Under the pieces are notes generated by a model. It was not told the DNA's origin. It searched no databases and saw only the letters and a list, made by a program, of their open reading frames with translations. A DNA stretch of 64,000 nucleotides from Actinocatenispora thailandica (GTDB taxonomy: Bacteria; Actinomycetota; Actinomycetes; Mycobacteriales; Micromonosporaceae): assembly GCF_016865425.1 (NCBI RefSeq), contig NZ_AP023355.1:3966198-4030197 (forward strand). The letters are read 5' to 3'. The position numbers and the translations under genes are program-made. Below, piece by piece: positions 35,691 through 44,654 of the stretch. Position 1 is the first letter of the stretch. The number at the start of each line of letters is the position of its first letter.

Positions 35691-36749
35691 ATGCGGGCGA
35701 TGGTGCTCAAGGAGTTCCTGGAACTCCGCCGGGACAAGCGGACGATGGCGATGATCATCGGGCTGCCGGTGTTGCTGCTGGTGATCTTCGGGTACGCGGC
35801 GAGCTTCCACGTCGACCGCCTCGACACCGACGTGTACGGGCCGAACGCCGCGCAGGTCGCCGGCCGGCTGCCCGCGCCGTACCACGTCGCCACGGTCGAT
35901 CCCGGCGGCGATGCGAGCCGGGCACGGGCCCGGTTGCGCGACCGCCGGGCGGATGTCGTGGTGGTGGCCGGCTCCGCCGGCAACGTCGCGTACGTGGACG
36001 GCTCGAACCTGTTCGCCGCGCAGGCCGCGGTGGCCGCGGCCGGCCGCACCGCGGGGCTGCTGACCCCGCGGGTGCTGTTCAACCCGCGGCTCGAGACGTC
36101 CTGGGTGATGGTGCCGTCGCTGGTCGGGATGATCCTCGCGTTCGTCGGCACCATCGTCACCGCGATCGGGCTGGTCCGCGAGCGGCAGGCCGGCACGCTG
36201 GAGCAGCTCGCGGTGATGCCGTTCCGGCCGGCCGACGTGATCGCCGGCAAGATCGTGCCGTACTTCGCGCTCGCCGCGTTCGACATGGTGCTGGTGACCG
36301 TGCTCGGCTGCCTGCTGTTCGGGGTCCCGTTCGCCGGCAACGTCGCGGTGTTCGCCCTCGGCGCGGCGCTGTTCCTGTTCGTGGTGCTCGGCGTCGGCGT
36401 GCTGATCTCGACCGTGTCGCGCAACCAGGGGCAGGCGATGCAGCTCGCGCTGATGGTGATGCTGCCGCAGATCCTGCTGTCCGGGATGATCTTCCCGCTG
36501 GAGTCGATGGCCGCCGGGGTGCGCTGGATCGGCTACCTGCTGCCGCTGACCTGGTTCAACAAGATCGCCAACGGCGTGATGCTGCGGGACGCCTCGCTCG
36601 CCTCGCTGGCCCTGCCGCTGCTGGTCCTGACCGGCATGGCCGTGCTGGTCTTCGGCGCCGCCGTGCTCCGGTTCCGCCGCGACCTCGCGCCGGCGATGCC
36701 GGGCGCGCCGAGCGAGCAGGACGTGGCCGGCGAGGTGGCGGCGCGATGA
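35691..36749 (+). CDS. ABC-2 type transporter permease
   Basis: 352 residues of the YhhJ/YbhR-like permease family. N-terminal basic segment, helix 1 (~15-35), an extracytoplasmic domain (~36-160), then five C-terminal helices with the conserved PLTWFNKIANG region. Start MRAMVLKEFLELRRD at 35691 with AAGGA about nine nt upstream; the predicted mRNA leader is ~87 nt. The stop overlaps the ATPase gene (ATGA). Exports a drug-like or lipid substrate (inference). Confidence 0.9.
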   Translation: MRAMVLKEFLELRRDKRTMAMIIGLPVLLLVIFGYAASFHVDRLDTDVYGPNAAQVAGRLPAPYHVATVDPGGDASRARARLRDRRADVVVVAGSAGNVAYVDGSNLFAAQAAVAAAGRTAGLLTPRVLFNPRLETSWVMVPSLVGMILAFVGTIVTAIGLVRERQAGTLEQLAVMPFRPADVIAGKIVPYFALAAFDMVLVTVLGCLLFGVPFAGNVAVFALGAALFLFVVLGVGVLISTVSRNQGQAMQLALMVMLPQILLSGMIFPLESMAAGVRWIGYLLPLTWFNKIANGVMLRDASLASLALPLLVLTGMAVLVFGAAVLRFRRDLAPAMPGAPSEQDVAGEVAAR

Positions 36750-38638
36750 CCCCGGCCGGCCGCTCGGCGGGCGGTGCCGGTCCGGCCGCCGACGGCGCAG
36801 GCGGTGCCGGGGCGGCGGGTTCGGGCGCTCCCGCGGCGGCGGGTGCGGACTGGGGCGCCTACCGGCTCACCGTCGCCTACCGCGGGCGGCCGGCGCTGTC
36901 CGAGGTGACCTTCCCGGTACCGCGCGGAACGGTCACCGCCGTCGTGGGCGGCGACGGCGCGGGCAAGACGACGCTGCTGCGCGCGCTGGTGGGGGCGGTA
37001 CGCCCGGCGGCCGGCCAGGTGCGCGCACCGGTGCCGGCCGAGTGCGGCTTCCTGGCCACCGGCGCGGCCGGGGTCTGGGCCGAGCTGACCGTCGCCGAGA
37101 ACATCGCGTTCGTGGCCGCCGCGTACCGGCTGCACGGTGGCGAGCTGGCGCGGCGCCGCGACGAGTTGCTCGCCGCGGCGGGCCTGGCCGACGCGCGCCA
37201 CCGGACGGCGGCGCGGCTGTCCGGCGGGATGCGGGCGAAGCTCGCGTTCTGCCTCGCGCTGCTGCACCGGCCGCGGCTGCTGGTCCTCGACGAACCGAGC
37301 ACCGGCGTCGACCCGGTCAGCCGGATCGACCTGTGGCGGCTGATCTCGCGTACCGCCGCGGACGGTACCGCCGTCGCGATGGCCACCAGCTACCTGGACG
37401 AGGCCGAGCGCGCCGGCTCGGTCCTGGTGCTCGACGCCGGCCGACCGATCGCCGCCGGGACGCCGGACCAGGTCGTCGCGGCGGCACCCGGTACCGTCAC
37501 CGCGCCGTTCGGGTCCGGGCCGCCGGCCGACCGGGCGGTCGGCTGGCGACGTGGCCGCCAGCGGCGCGGCTGGCATCCCGGCCCGCCGCGACCCGGCGAC
37601 CGGCGCGTCCGCCCCGACCTGGAGGACGCGGTCATCGCGGCGACGCTGGCCGCCCGGTTCGATGCGCGGCCGACCGGAGCGAGACCGGCCCCGGCGCCGC
37701 CGGAGCGGTCCGCGCCCCCGACCCGTACCGAACGCTCGCCCGGCCCGGCGGATCGGCGGTACCGGATGAGTGCCCCGGTGCTGGTCGCGGCCCGGGCGGT
37801 GAGCAAGAACTACGGCCCGCTCGCCGCCGTGCGTGAGCTGTCGCTGTCGGTGTCGGCTGGCGAGATCGTCGGTTTGCTCGGCGCCAACGGTGCCGGGAAG
37901 ACGACGCTGCTGAAGATGCTGCTCGGCCTCGTGGTGCCCAGTTCCGGGACGGTGAGCGTGTTCGGCCGCACGCCGTCCCGGGCGACCCGGGGCCGGCTCG
38001 GCTACGTACCCCAGGGGCTCGGCCTGTGGCCGACGCTGACGGTGCGGGAGAACCTGGCGTTCGCCGCGGCGGCGTTCCGGGCCGGCGCGGCACCCGTACC
38101 GACCGGCCCGCTCGCCGAGGTCGCCGACCGGCTGGTCGCCGACCTCGGCCTCGGGCTGCAGCGCCAGCTCGCGTTCGCGGCCGCCCTGCACCACCGTCTC
38201 GACCTGCTGGTACTGGACGAACCGACGTCCGGGGTGGACCCGCTGTCCCGGGCCCGGCTCTGGGACACGGTGCACGAGCAGGCCGAGTCCGGCGCCGGGG
38301 TGCTGGTCACCACGCACCACCTGCAGGAGGCGCAGGAGTGCGACCGGCTGGTGCTGCTGTCGGCCGGTCGCCTGGTCGCCGCCGGAACCGAGGACGAGAT
38401 CGTCGCCGGTACCACCGCGTGCGAGGTGCTGAGCGGCGACTGGGCGGCCTCCTTCACCGCGCTGGAGGCGGCGCGGCTCGCCGTGACCCTCGCCGGTCGC
38501 CGGGTCCGGCTGGCCGACACCGATCCGGCGGACGTGCGCGCGGTCCTGGCGCGCGCCGGGATCCGAGCCGAGGTCCGGTCGGTGCCGGCGACGCTGGAGG
38601 AGACGATGATCCGCATCGACCGCGGTCCGCGGGGCTGA
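36746..38638 (+). CDS. Double ABC ATPase (YbhF-like tandem fusion)
   Basis: 630 residues with two nucleotide-binding domains. Domain 1 (~35-270): Walker A GGDGAGKTT, signature LSGGMRAKLAF, Walker B LLVLDEPSTGVD. Domain 2 (~345-630): Walker A GANGAGKTT, Walker B LLVLDEPTSGVD, switch His in TTHH. In domain 2 the canonical LSGG signature is replaced by LGLGLQRQLAF, the degenerate form also seen in YbhF-type proteins. A Pro/Arg-rich linker (~280-340) joins them. The N-terminal ~30 residues are Gly/Ala-rich. No HlyD-like subunit lies nearby, unlike enterobacterial YbhGFSR. The end overlaps the tandem repeat downstream. Confidence 0.9.
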   Translation: MTPAGRSAGGAGPAADGAGGAGAAGSGAPAAAGADWGAYRLTVAYRGRPALSEVTFPVPRGTVTAVVGGDGAGKTTLLRALVGAVRPAAGQVRAPVPAECGFLATGAAGVWAELTVAENIAFVAAAYRLHGGELARRRDELLAAAGLADARHRTAARLSGGMRAKLAFCLALLHRPRLLVLDEPSTGVDPVSRIDLWRLISRTAADGTAVAMATSYLDEAERAGSVLVLDAGRPIAAGTPDQVVAAAPGTVTAPFGSGPPADRAVGWRRGRQRRGWHPGPPRPGDRRVRPDLEDAVIAATLAARFDARPTGARPAPAPPERSAPPTRTERSPGPADRRYRMSAPVLVAARAVSKNYGPLAAVRELSLSVSAGEIVGLLGANGAGKTTLLKMLLGLVVPSSGTVSVFGRTPSRATRGRLGYVPQGLGLWPTLTVRENLAFAAAAFRAGAAPVPTGPLAEVADRLVADLGLGLQRQLAFAAALHHRLDLLVLDEPTSGVDPLSRARLWDTVHEQAESGAGVLVTTHHLQEAQECDRLVLLSAGRLVAAGTEDEIVAGTTACEVLSGDWAASFTALEAARLAVTLAGRRVRLADTDPADVRAVLARAGIRAEVRSVPATLEETMIRIDRGPRG

Positions 38639-38794
38639 GCGCGTTCGGCACACCCCGCCCGGAGCCGCTGGCCCCCGCCGTGCGGGGCTGAACGCGTTCG
38701 GTGCACCCCCGCACGGAGTCGCTGGCCCCGCCGCGCGGGGCTGGGCCGGGTTCGGCGCACCCTACCCGGGGGCTTTCCCCGCCGCGCGGGACTG
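38631..38794. repeat. 53-bp tandem repeat with embedded hairpins
   Basis: GGGGCTG recurs at 38631, 38684 and 38737 (period 53), with a fourth degenerate copy at about 38787. Each boundary contains a CCCCGC-3nt-GCGGGG hairpin (about 38673-38688, 38726-38740, 38778-38790). The first copy overlaps the ABC stop codon. Lying between convergent genes, it probably acts as a multi-hairpin terminator. Confidence 0.75.
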
Positions 38795-38847
38795 GGCCGG
38801 GTTGGGCACGGCGCTCGCGGCGGGCCGGTCGGTTCGCCGCCGGTCCG

Positions 38848-39753
38848 TCAGCCGCGACGGCGGTTGGCGGTGGCGCGGCGGGACGCGACCGCCTCGGCGG
38901 TGGCCTCCAGATTGCGCTTGGTGCGGGTGCGGTTCTTCGCCGCGACGCCGACGAACAGGCAGTCCACCACGGTCAGCTGGGCCAGCCGGCTCGCCATCGC
39001 GCCCGACCGGTAGGTGGTCTCGCGCGCCGCGGTGGTCAGCACCACGTCGGCCACCTCGGCGATCGGCGACCGGGGGTAGTTGGTCAGCGCGATCGTGGTG
39101 GCGCCCTGCCGGCGGGCCTGGCCGAGCACGTCGACGCAGTCGGTGGTGGTACCGGTGTGCGAGATGCCGAGCGCGACATCGCCCTTGCCCAGCAGCGCGG
39201 CGCTGGTCAGCGCGGTGTGCGTGTCCGGCCAGTAGAACGCGGTCCGGCCGATGCGGTGCAGCTTCTGCTGGAAGTCGGCGGCCACCGAGCCGCTCGCGCC
39301 GACGCCGAACACGTCGACTCGGCCGGCCGCGGACAGCACCGCCACCGCCTGCTCGCAGGCGGCGACGTCGAGCTGCTCGGCGGTCTCCTCGACCGCCCGC
39401 GCGTCGTTGAACGAGATGGTCGCGATGATCTGCGCCATGTCCGCGCCCGGCGGGATGTCGCCGCCGACCACCCGGGCGTCCGGCGGCTCGACCCGGCGGG
39501 CCGCCTCGGCCGCCAGCCGGATCCGCAGCTGCGGGTAGCCGCTCATGCCGACCGAGCGGCAGAACCGGATCACCGTCGCCTCGGACGTACCGGCGGCCGA
39601 CGCCAGCTCGGTGATGGTCTGCCGCGCGGCGGCGGCCGGATCGGCGATCACCAGGCGGGCGACTCGCTGCTCGGCCGGCGACAGCGCCGGCAGCAGCCCG
39701 CTGACATGAACGATCAGGCCGCCGGGCGCGGCATCGTTGGCAGTCCTGGACAC
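38848..39753 (-). CDS. RpiR/MurR-family transcriptional regulator
   Basis: 301 residues. N-terminal HTH_6 (~20-95: LSPAEQRVARLVIADP, then TSEATVIRFCRSVGMSGYPQLRIRL) and a C-terminal SIS sugar-phosphate-binding domain (~135-270: GVGASGSVAADFQQKLHRIG and GISHTGTTTD). GTG start. The gene lies just downstream of the NamZ-type exo-muramidase on the same strand. MurR of E. coli senses MurNAc-6-phosphate, so a role in cell-wall sugar recycling is plausible. Confidence 0.9.
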   Translation of the reverse strand: MSRTANDAAPGGLIVHVSGLLPALSPAEQRVARLVIADPAAAARQTITELASAAGTSEATVIRFCRSVGMSGYPQLRIRLAAEAARRVEPPDARVVGGDIPPGADMAQIIATISFNDARAVEETAEQLDVAACEQAVAVLSAAGRVDVFGVGASGSVAADFQQKLHRIGRTAFYWPDTHTALTSAALLGKGDVALGISHTGTTTDCVDVLGQARRQGATTIALTNYPRSPIAEVADVVLTTAARETTYRSGAMASRLAQLTVVDCLFVGVAAKNRTRTKRNLEATAEAVASRRATANRRRG

Positions 39754-39871
39754 TGGCGAGGCACCTCGATCTCTCCGACGGCTCGGTCAGCCGGTGCTGG
39801 GACCAGTGTCGCAGTCGACGGTTGCGCTCCGACACCGATGCTGGTACACCTCGGCCGGCGCTCAGTAAAAC

Positions 39872-41167
39872 TCATCGTCCGGGACCGGAGTACAGCAGGT
39901 AGCGACGACGCCGGGCGCGGAACGCCGACAATTCGCTCGACCAGGCATCTACCACCTCCGACGCGCTCGCGCCGTCGTCGATCATCGTCCGCAGCCGGGG
40001 CGAACCGGTCAGCTTGTCCACCCAGTACGGCCGGACCGGGTCGTAGTCGTCGTAGCGCCAGGCGAACCCGTCGTACTTCTTCGCCTCGACCAGCATGGTG
40101 ACCGCGGTGGCGATGGGGTCGTACCGGGCGGCGTCGACGATCTGCACCTCGGTGCCGTTGCACAGGGTGTTGGCGTACTTGTTGAAGGTCGGGGTGAAGT
40201 AGGCCTCGCGGAAGCGCACGCCGGGCAGGTCGGCGGCGTTGAGCCGGTCGGTCCAGTGATAGTCGAGGTAGGGCGCGCCGATCAGCTCGAACGGCCGGGT
40301 CGTGCCGCGCCCCTCGGCGGCGTTGGTGCCCTCGAACATGCAGGTACCCGGGTAGACCAGGGCGGAGGTCTGGGTCGGCATGTTCGGGCTGGGCAGCACC
40401 CACGGCAGGTAGGTCAGGTCGGTGCCGAGCTGGTCGGTGCGCCAGTTGCTCACCCGCACCACGGACAGCTCGACCGGCCGGCCGGCGGCGGCCGGCAGGA
40501 ACTCGCCGTTGTAGAACCGGGCCAGCTCGCCGGTGGTCATCCCGTGCTGCTGGACGATCTCCTTCTTGCCCACCCCGGACTCGTAGCCGGCCGTCATCAT
40601 CGGGCCGAATGCCCTGCCGCCACAGGGATTCGGTCGATCCAGCACCACGTAGCGCAGGCCGAGCCGGGCCGCCGCCACCATCGAGTCGTACAACGTCCAG
40701 ATGTAGGTGTAGAAGCGGGCCCCGACGTCCTGGATGTCGTAGACGACGGTGTCGATGCCGGCCTTGCGGAACATCGACGCCCAGTCGTCCTGGCTCGCCC
40801 CGTACGCGTCGTAGACGGTCAGGCCGGTGCGCGGGTCGGTGCTGGTGCCCTCGGAGCTGCCGGCCTGCGCCGAGCCGCGGAAGCCGTGCTCGGGCCCGAA
40901 GACCCCGACGATGTCGACGGTGCCACCGGCCACCATCAGGTCGACGGCATGCCGGTACGACGAGTCGACACCGGTCGGGTTGGAGACCATGCCGACCTTC
41001 CCGCCGGCGAGTGCCTTCCAGCCGTCGTCGATCAGGTTCTGCAGGCCGGTACGCACCTGCTTGTGCCCGCCCGGATGTGCCGCGGCCGGTGCGGCGCCGG
41101 CGCCCATCGTGGTGGCGCCGGCCGCCACCGTGCCGGCCGCCGCCGACAGCAACGCGCGTCGTCTCAT
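39872..41167 (-). CDS. Secreted NamZ-type exo-beta-N-acetylmuramidase (DUF1343)
   Basis: 431 residues beginning with an Arg-rich signal (MRRRALLSAAAG; Tat- or Sec-type) cleaved around residue 34. The DUF1343/GH171 fold is shown by VGVFGPEHGFRG, YDIQDVGARFYTYIWT, LDRPNPCGG and EGTNAAEGRGTTRPFE. NamZ of Bacillus releases terminal MurNAc from peptidoglycan fragments. Start ATG 41167 with GAGGG five nt upstream. The adjacent RpiR gene may be co-transcribed (118-bp gap) and sense the product. Confidence 0.88.
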   Translation of the reverse strand: MRRRALLSAAAGTVAAGATTMGAGAAPAAAHPGGHKQVRTGLQNLIDDGWKALAGGKVGMVSNPTGVDSSYRHAVDLMVAGGTVDIVGVFGPEHGFRGSAQAGSSEGTSTDPRTGLTVYDAYGASQDDWASMFRKAGIDTVVYDIQDVGARFYTYIWTLYDSMVAAARLGLRYVVLDRPNPCGGRAFGPMMTAGYESGVGKKEIVQQHGMTTGELARFYNGEFLPAAAGRPVELSVVRVSNWRTDQLGTDLTYLPWVLPSPNMPTQTSALVYPGTCMFEGTNAAEGRGTTRPFELIGAPYLDYHWTDRLNAADLPGVRFREAYFTPTFNKYANTLCNGTEVQIVDAARYDPIATAVTMLVEAKKYDGFAWRYDDYDPVRPYWVDKLTGSPRLRTMIDDGASASEVVDAWSSELSAFRARRRRYLLYSGPGR

Positions 41168-41450
41168 CGACCCTCACCCACATTCCACCCGGCCGGCCCG
41201 ATACCGACGCCGTTTCGGAAATTACAATCACGATGGGTACAGGTCAAGAAAATCGCTTTCAGCAACCAATGCGTGGACACGACCGGATCCCCGCGGCCGT
41301 CAGCCGGCCCCGGCCGTCGGACCCGCCCTCGGGCCCGGCCTCGTACCCGGGCGGCCGGCGAGACCGCGAAACCGGCGCAAGGCCGCGCCGCGGCGGCGAT
41401 CCCGCCGATTTCGGCCCATCGGGCCGGTTGGCACGCAAAGATCTGTAGAC

Positions 41451-41801
41451 ATGATCGAGGTCAAGCGCGTGTACGACGAATCGGCCAGCACCGACGGCAC
41501 CCGCGTGTTGGTCGACCGGCTCTGGCCGCGTGGCGTCGCGAAGGCGGACGCCGACTTCGAATGGGAGAAGGTGGTGGCTCCGTCCGATGCGCTGCGGATG
41601 TGGTACGCCCACATACCCGAACGATTCGAGGAGTTCAGCCGCCGCTACCGGGGTGAGCTGACCGACGCCGAGCGGTCGGCGGCCCTGGAACGGCTCTCCG
41701 GCATCGCCCGTAACGGCACGTTGACCCTGCTCACCGCCACCAAGGACCCGGAGCACAGCCAGGCCGCGGTGCTCCAGCAGGTCCTCGCCGAGCGGGTCTG
41801 A
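41451..41801 (+). CDS. DUF488-family protein
   Basis: 116 residues. The family hallmarks are visible: [40 protein letters not shown] and [15 protein letters not shown]. Cytoplasmic, biochemical function not established. The ATG at 41451 ([11 protein letters not shown]) matches family N-termini. It stands alone between NamZ (divergent) and orn. Confidence 0.88.
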   Translation: MIEVKRVYDESASTDGTRVLVDRLWPRGVAKADADFEWEKVVAPSDALRMWYAHIPERFEEFSRRYRGELTDAERSAALERLSGIARNGTLTLLTATKDPEHSQAAVLQQVLAERV

Positions 41802-41870
41802 CCGGGCCGCCGGACGGTCCGCGACCGGCCGACACGCACCTGGAGCTGGGCCGGCCGATCGCGGACGGCA

Positions 41871-41876
41871 TAGGGT
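41871..41876 (+). promoter_or_regulatory. Probable leaderless -10 box of orn
   Basis: TAGGGT ends seven nt before the GTG at 41884, so the transcript probably starts at the initiation codon. No Shine-Dalgarno and no good -35. Confidence 0.5.
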
Positions 41877-41883
41877 GTGCGAT

Positions 41884-42507
41884 GTGACAGGACACCTCGT
41901 CTGGATCGACTGTGAAATGACCGGCCTCGACCTGCGCCGTGATGCGCTGATCGAGGTCGCGGTGCTCGTCACCGACTCCGAGCTGAACGTGCTCGGCGAC
42001 GGTGTGGACATCGTGATCAAGGCCGACGACGCCCTGCTGGACTCGATGACCGAGGTCGTCCGGGACATGCACGCCAAGTCCGGGCTGACCGAGGAGGTCC
42101 GCGCGTCCAGCGTGTCGATGGCCGAGGCCGAGGATGCGGTGCTCGACTACATCCGCACCCACGTGCCGGACCGGCGCACCGCACCGCTGTGTGGGAACTC
42201 CATCGCCACCGACCGCGGCTTCCTCGCCCGGGACATGCCGCGGTTGGACGATTTCCTGCACTACCGGATGGTCGACGTCTCGTCGGTCAAGGAGCTGTGC
42301 CGCCGGTGGTACCCGCGGGCCTACTTCGGCCAGCCGCAGAAGGGGCTGGCGCACCGGGCGCTGGCCGACATCGAGGAGAGCATCCGGGAACTCGCGTACT
42401 ACCGGAAGGCGATCTTCGTGCCACCGCCGGGACCGGACGTGGACACCGCGAAACAGATCGCAGCGTCGCTGTCCGCGAGCCCGGAAACGGACCCCGAAAC
42501 CCCGTAG
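41884..42507 (+). CDS. orn: Oligoribonuclease
   Basis: DEDDh 3'-5' exoribonuclease that degrades 2-5-nt RNAs and the linear c-di-GMP product pGpG. 207 residues. Exo[11 protein letters not shown], the second acidic motif around [15 protein letters not shown] and Exo[13 protein letters not shown] with its catalytic His are all present. Start at GTG 41884 ([13 protein letters not shown]), which matches family N-termini; GTG 41875 lies inside the -10 box. It is followed by tRNA-His, a neighbourhood common in actinobacteria. The C-terminal ~25 residues are a variable Pro/Ser-rich tail. Confidence 0.96.
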   Translation: MTGHLVWIDCEMTGLDLRRDALIEVAVLVTDSELNVLGDGVDIVIKADDALLDSMTEVVRDMHAKSGLTEEVRASSVSMAEAEDAVLDYIRTHVPDRRTAPLCGNSIATDRGFLARDMPRLDDFLHYRMVDVSSVKELCRRWYPRAYFGQPQKGLAHRALADIEESIRELAYYRKAIFVPPPGPDVDTAKQIAASLSASPETDPETP

Positions 42508-42564
42508 TCGGGTCGACCACAGCACCCGCTACTATGAACCGGCACGCCGATCCCGGCGTGCGAT

Positions 42565-42641
42565 GGTGGCTGTAGCTCAGCTGGTAGAGCACCGGGTTGT
42601 GGTCCCGGGTGTCGTGGGTTCAAGTCCCATCAGTCACCCCA
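42565..42641 (+). tRNA. tRNA-His (GTG)
   Basis: Full cloverleaf: acceptor GTGGCTG pairs with CAGTCAC, D arm GCTC/GAGC, anticodon loop TTGTGGT with anticodon GTG, T arm with GGTTCAAGT. The extra 5' G(-1) at 42565 faces discriminator C73 (42638), the His identity pair. CCA is encoded (42639-42641). Confidence 0.96.
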
Positions 42642-42710
42642 CACGAGCGGCCTCGGTCCTGCGGGACCGGGGCCGTCGTCGTCCTCGCCGCCGGCCGGCG
42701 GCGGGCCGGG

Positions 42711-42998
42711 TCAGCGGCGCGGGGCGGAGAGCTTGACGACCGCGCCGAAGGCGCTCACCGCCACCCCGGCCAGCGTCGGCGCGGCGCCGACCGCGCCGCC
42801 GAGCATCCCGATCAGGACCGCACCGAGCACCGCGATGGCGCCGACCACCAGACAGCCGGCGGCCAGCCGGAACCGCCGGTTGGTGCCGCCGTCGTCCAGC
42901 GCCCGCCGGGGCGCCGGTGGCAGCAACTCCCCCGCGGCCGGCGGCTCGGGTGTCGGCGCCCGGGCCACCGTCGCCCGCCTGTCCAGAAGCAAGCGCAT
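42711..42998 (-). CDS. Small membrane protein
   Basis: 95 residues from MRLLLDRRATVARAP at 42998. A textbook AAGGAGG lies seven nt upstream. A Pro/Ala-rich cytosolic head (~1-45) is followed by two hydrophobic helices (RLAAGCLVVGAIAVLGAVLI, then a Gly/Ala-rich segment) and a basic end. No known family. Confidence 0.7.
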   Translation of the reverse strand: MRLLLDRRATVARAPTPEPPAAGELLPPAPRRALDDGGTNRRFRLAAGCLVVGAIAVLGAVLIGMLGGAVGAAPTLAGVAVSAFGAVVKLSAPRR

Positions 42999-43587
42999 CC
43001 CGCAACCTCCTTCGCGAAATGCCCGGAGCGCCCCTGTCGTCATCGACTCGCGCCCGGTGCGCCAACCGGTTCCCCATGGTGCGTGAATATGATTATTGCA
43101 CTCGGCGTCGACTTTGATGAATGTCGCGTACTCGCTCCGCCAAAACTCCCGAACGACGATTTTCCTCGAACCAACCGGGCTCGCTGACATCATCCTGACC
43201 TGGGAAAACAATGTGGCAACCAGGCCAGTTGAAACTATGCCAAAGGCTGCCTACAAGACCGCGCGACGCAATTTGTCGGCGCGCTTTCAGACAATCGGCG
43301 GGTCGGAATGCGCCGGACTGCGAGCTGGCGTTCCGACGGTGACGGGCCGGTCACCGGTACCTGCCGGACGGGCGTGCGACGGCACGCTACCCGGCGCACG
43401 CCCACCCGGGATCGGAACGCCGATCCCTCCGCGCGCCGGGTCCGCCGTGCAGGTGACGCACCGGCGGCCACCGGATCGCCGGGTTATCGGACGGTAATCT
43501 CGCGACCGCGAGTCGCAATTGACCGACGTCGATCGGTGACGCGACGAACCGCGGTACCGATCGATCAACGCCGAGCCTGGATTGGTC
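42999..43587. other. 589-bp intergenic region with a low-GC core
   Basis: From about 43080 to 43300 the sequence is markedly richer in A+T than the window average (runs such as GAATATGATTATTGC, CGAACGACGATTTTCC, GGGAAAACAATGTGG). Open frames here lack ribosome binding sites and recognisable products. It may carry promoters for the small membrane protein and the methyltransferase, or be foreign or remnant DNA. Confidence 0.45.
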
Positions 43588-44583
43588 ATGACACACCGTG
43601 TGGATGGGCGAGAACCGGCCGACTACGACAGCAACGGGTACGACTACCGCAGCTACTGGCTGGGCCGTGACTACGAGTCGCACGCCGAGCAGCGGGCCCT
43701 GGGCCGGCTGATACCCCGCTTGGACCACGTCGAGTGGTTCGCCGACCTGGGTGGCGGATTCGGCCGCAACCTGGCGCACTACGCCGACGTCGCCGAGCAC
43801 GCGGTGCTCGTCGACTACTCGGCGAACAACCTGCGCACCGCCGAGGCGCGGCACTACGCCGCGGTCGACCGGGGCCGACTGCACCTGGTCCGCGCCGATC
43901 TGCGCGCGCTGCCGTTCGTCGACGACGCGTTCGACGCCGCGATGGTCGTCCGGGTGCTGCACCACCTGCCCGACCTCGACCGGTACCTGGCGGAGATGAG
44001 CCGCACCATCCGGGCGCGCTGGCTGCTGGACGTGCCGATCAAGCACCATCTGCTGGCCCGGCTGCGTGCCCTGCGGTACGGCTCGGGGGTGCGGTTGGAC
44101 GACGCCGAGCCACAGCTCACCGGTACCACCGCGGGCGCGTTCCGGCTGTACCACCTGGGCGCGGTGCGCGGCTCGCTGAACGCGCTGGGCTGGGACACCA
44201 CGCCGGTGGCCAGCGTGAACAACCTTCGACGCTGGGACCAGTGGCTGCCACGCCGGGCCACCGCGGCGCTGCAGGCACCGGTGGCCGGCATCGAGGCGGT
44301 CGCCCAGCGGGTCGGCCGTGGCTGGTGGGGACCGAGCCAGTTCGTGCTGGCCCGCCGCCGCGAGCCGGCCCGGCCGCGGTTGCGACCGGTGCCGGAGCAG
44401 ACCCAGCCGCACACCCGGGGGCTCGCCGCGCGGATGGCGTGCCCGGCCTGCCGGGGCAGGCTGGACTGGACCGACTTCGCCGCGTTCTGCCGCCGCTGCG
44501 GCGTCTGCTACCGGCATCACGACGGGTTCTGGGACTTCGCGGCCGGAGTACCGGCCCCGGTGCCCGCCGCGGCGGTCGGCTGA
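43588..44583 (+). CDS. SAM-dependent methyltransferase with C-terminal zinc ribbon
   Basis: 331 residues. Class I fold with motif I FADLGGGFGRNLAHYA (~50-65), acidic motif II VLVDYSANNLRTAE, LVRADLRALPFVDDAFD and VVRVLHHLPD (post-motif). The last ~50 residues form a Trm112-like zinc ribbon: CPACRG ... CRRCGVCYRHHDGFWDF (two CxxC pairs). The substrate is unknown; natural-product, lipid or RNA are all possible. ATG 43588 is chosen, although no clear Shine-Dalgarno precedes it. Confidence 0.82.
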   Translation: MTHRVDGREPADYDSNGYDYRSYWLGRDYESHAEQRALGRLIPRLDHVEWFADLGGGFGRNLAHYADVAEHAVLVDYSANNLRTAEARHYAAVDRGRLHLVRADLRALPFVDDAFDAAMVVRVLHHLPDLDRYLAEMSRTIRARWLLDVPIKHHLLARLRALRYGSGVRLDDAEPQLTGTTAGAFRLYHLGAVRGSLNALGWDTTPVASVNNLRRWDQWLPRRATAALQAPVAGIEAVAQRVGRGWWGPSQFVLARRREPARPRLRPVPEQTQPHTRGLAARMACPACRGRLDWTDFAAFCRRCGVCYRHHDGFWDFAAGVPAPVPAAAVG

Positions 44584-44613
44584 GTTCGGGACCGCGGTAC
44601 GCGCCGCGGAAAC

Positions 44614-44654
44614 GACGGACGGCCCGGCGCGGGGGATGCGCCGGGCCGTCCGTC
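44614..44654 (+). terminator. Methyltransferase terminator with G5 loop
   Basis: A perfect 17-bp stem (44614-44630 with 44638-44654) closes on the loop GGGGGAT. It starts 31 bp after the stop codon, and its right arm runs directly into the hairpin array. Confidence 0.85.

Noticed and set aside
43096-43497. 133-codon plus-strand frame in the low-GC island
   Set aside because: No ribosome binding site, mixed codon bias and no recognisable domain.
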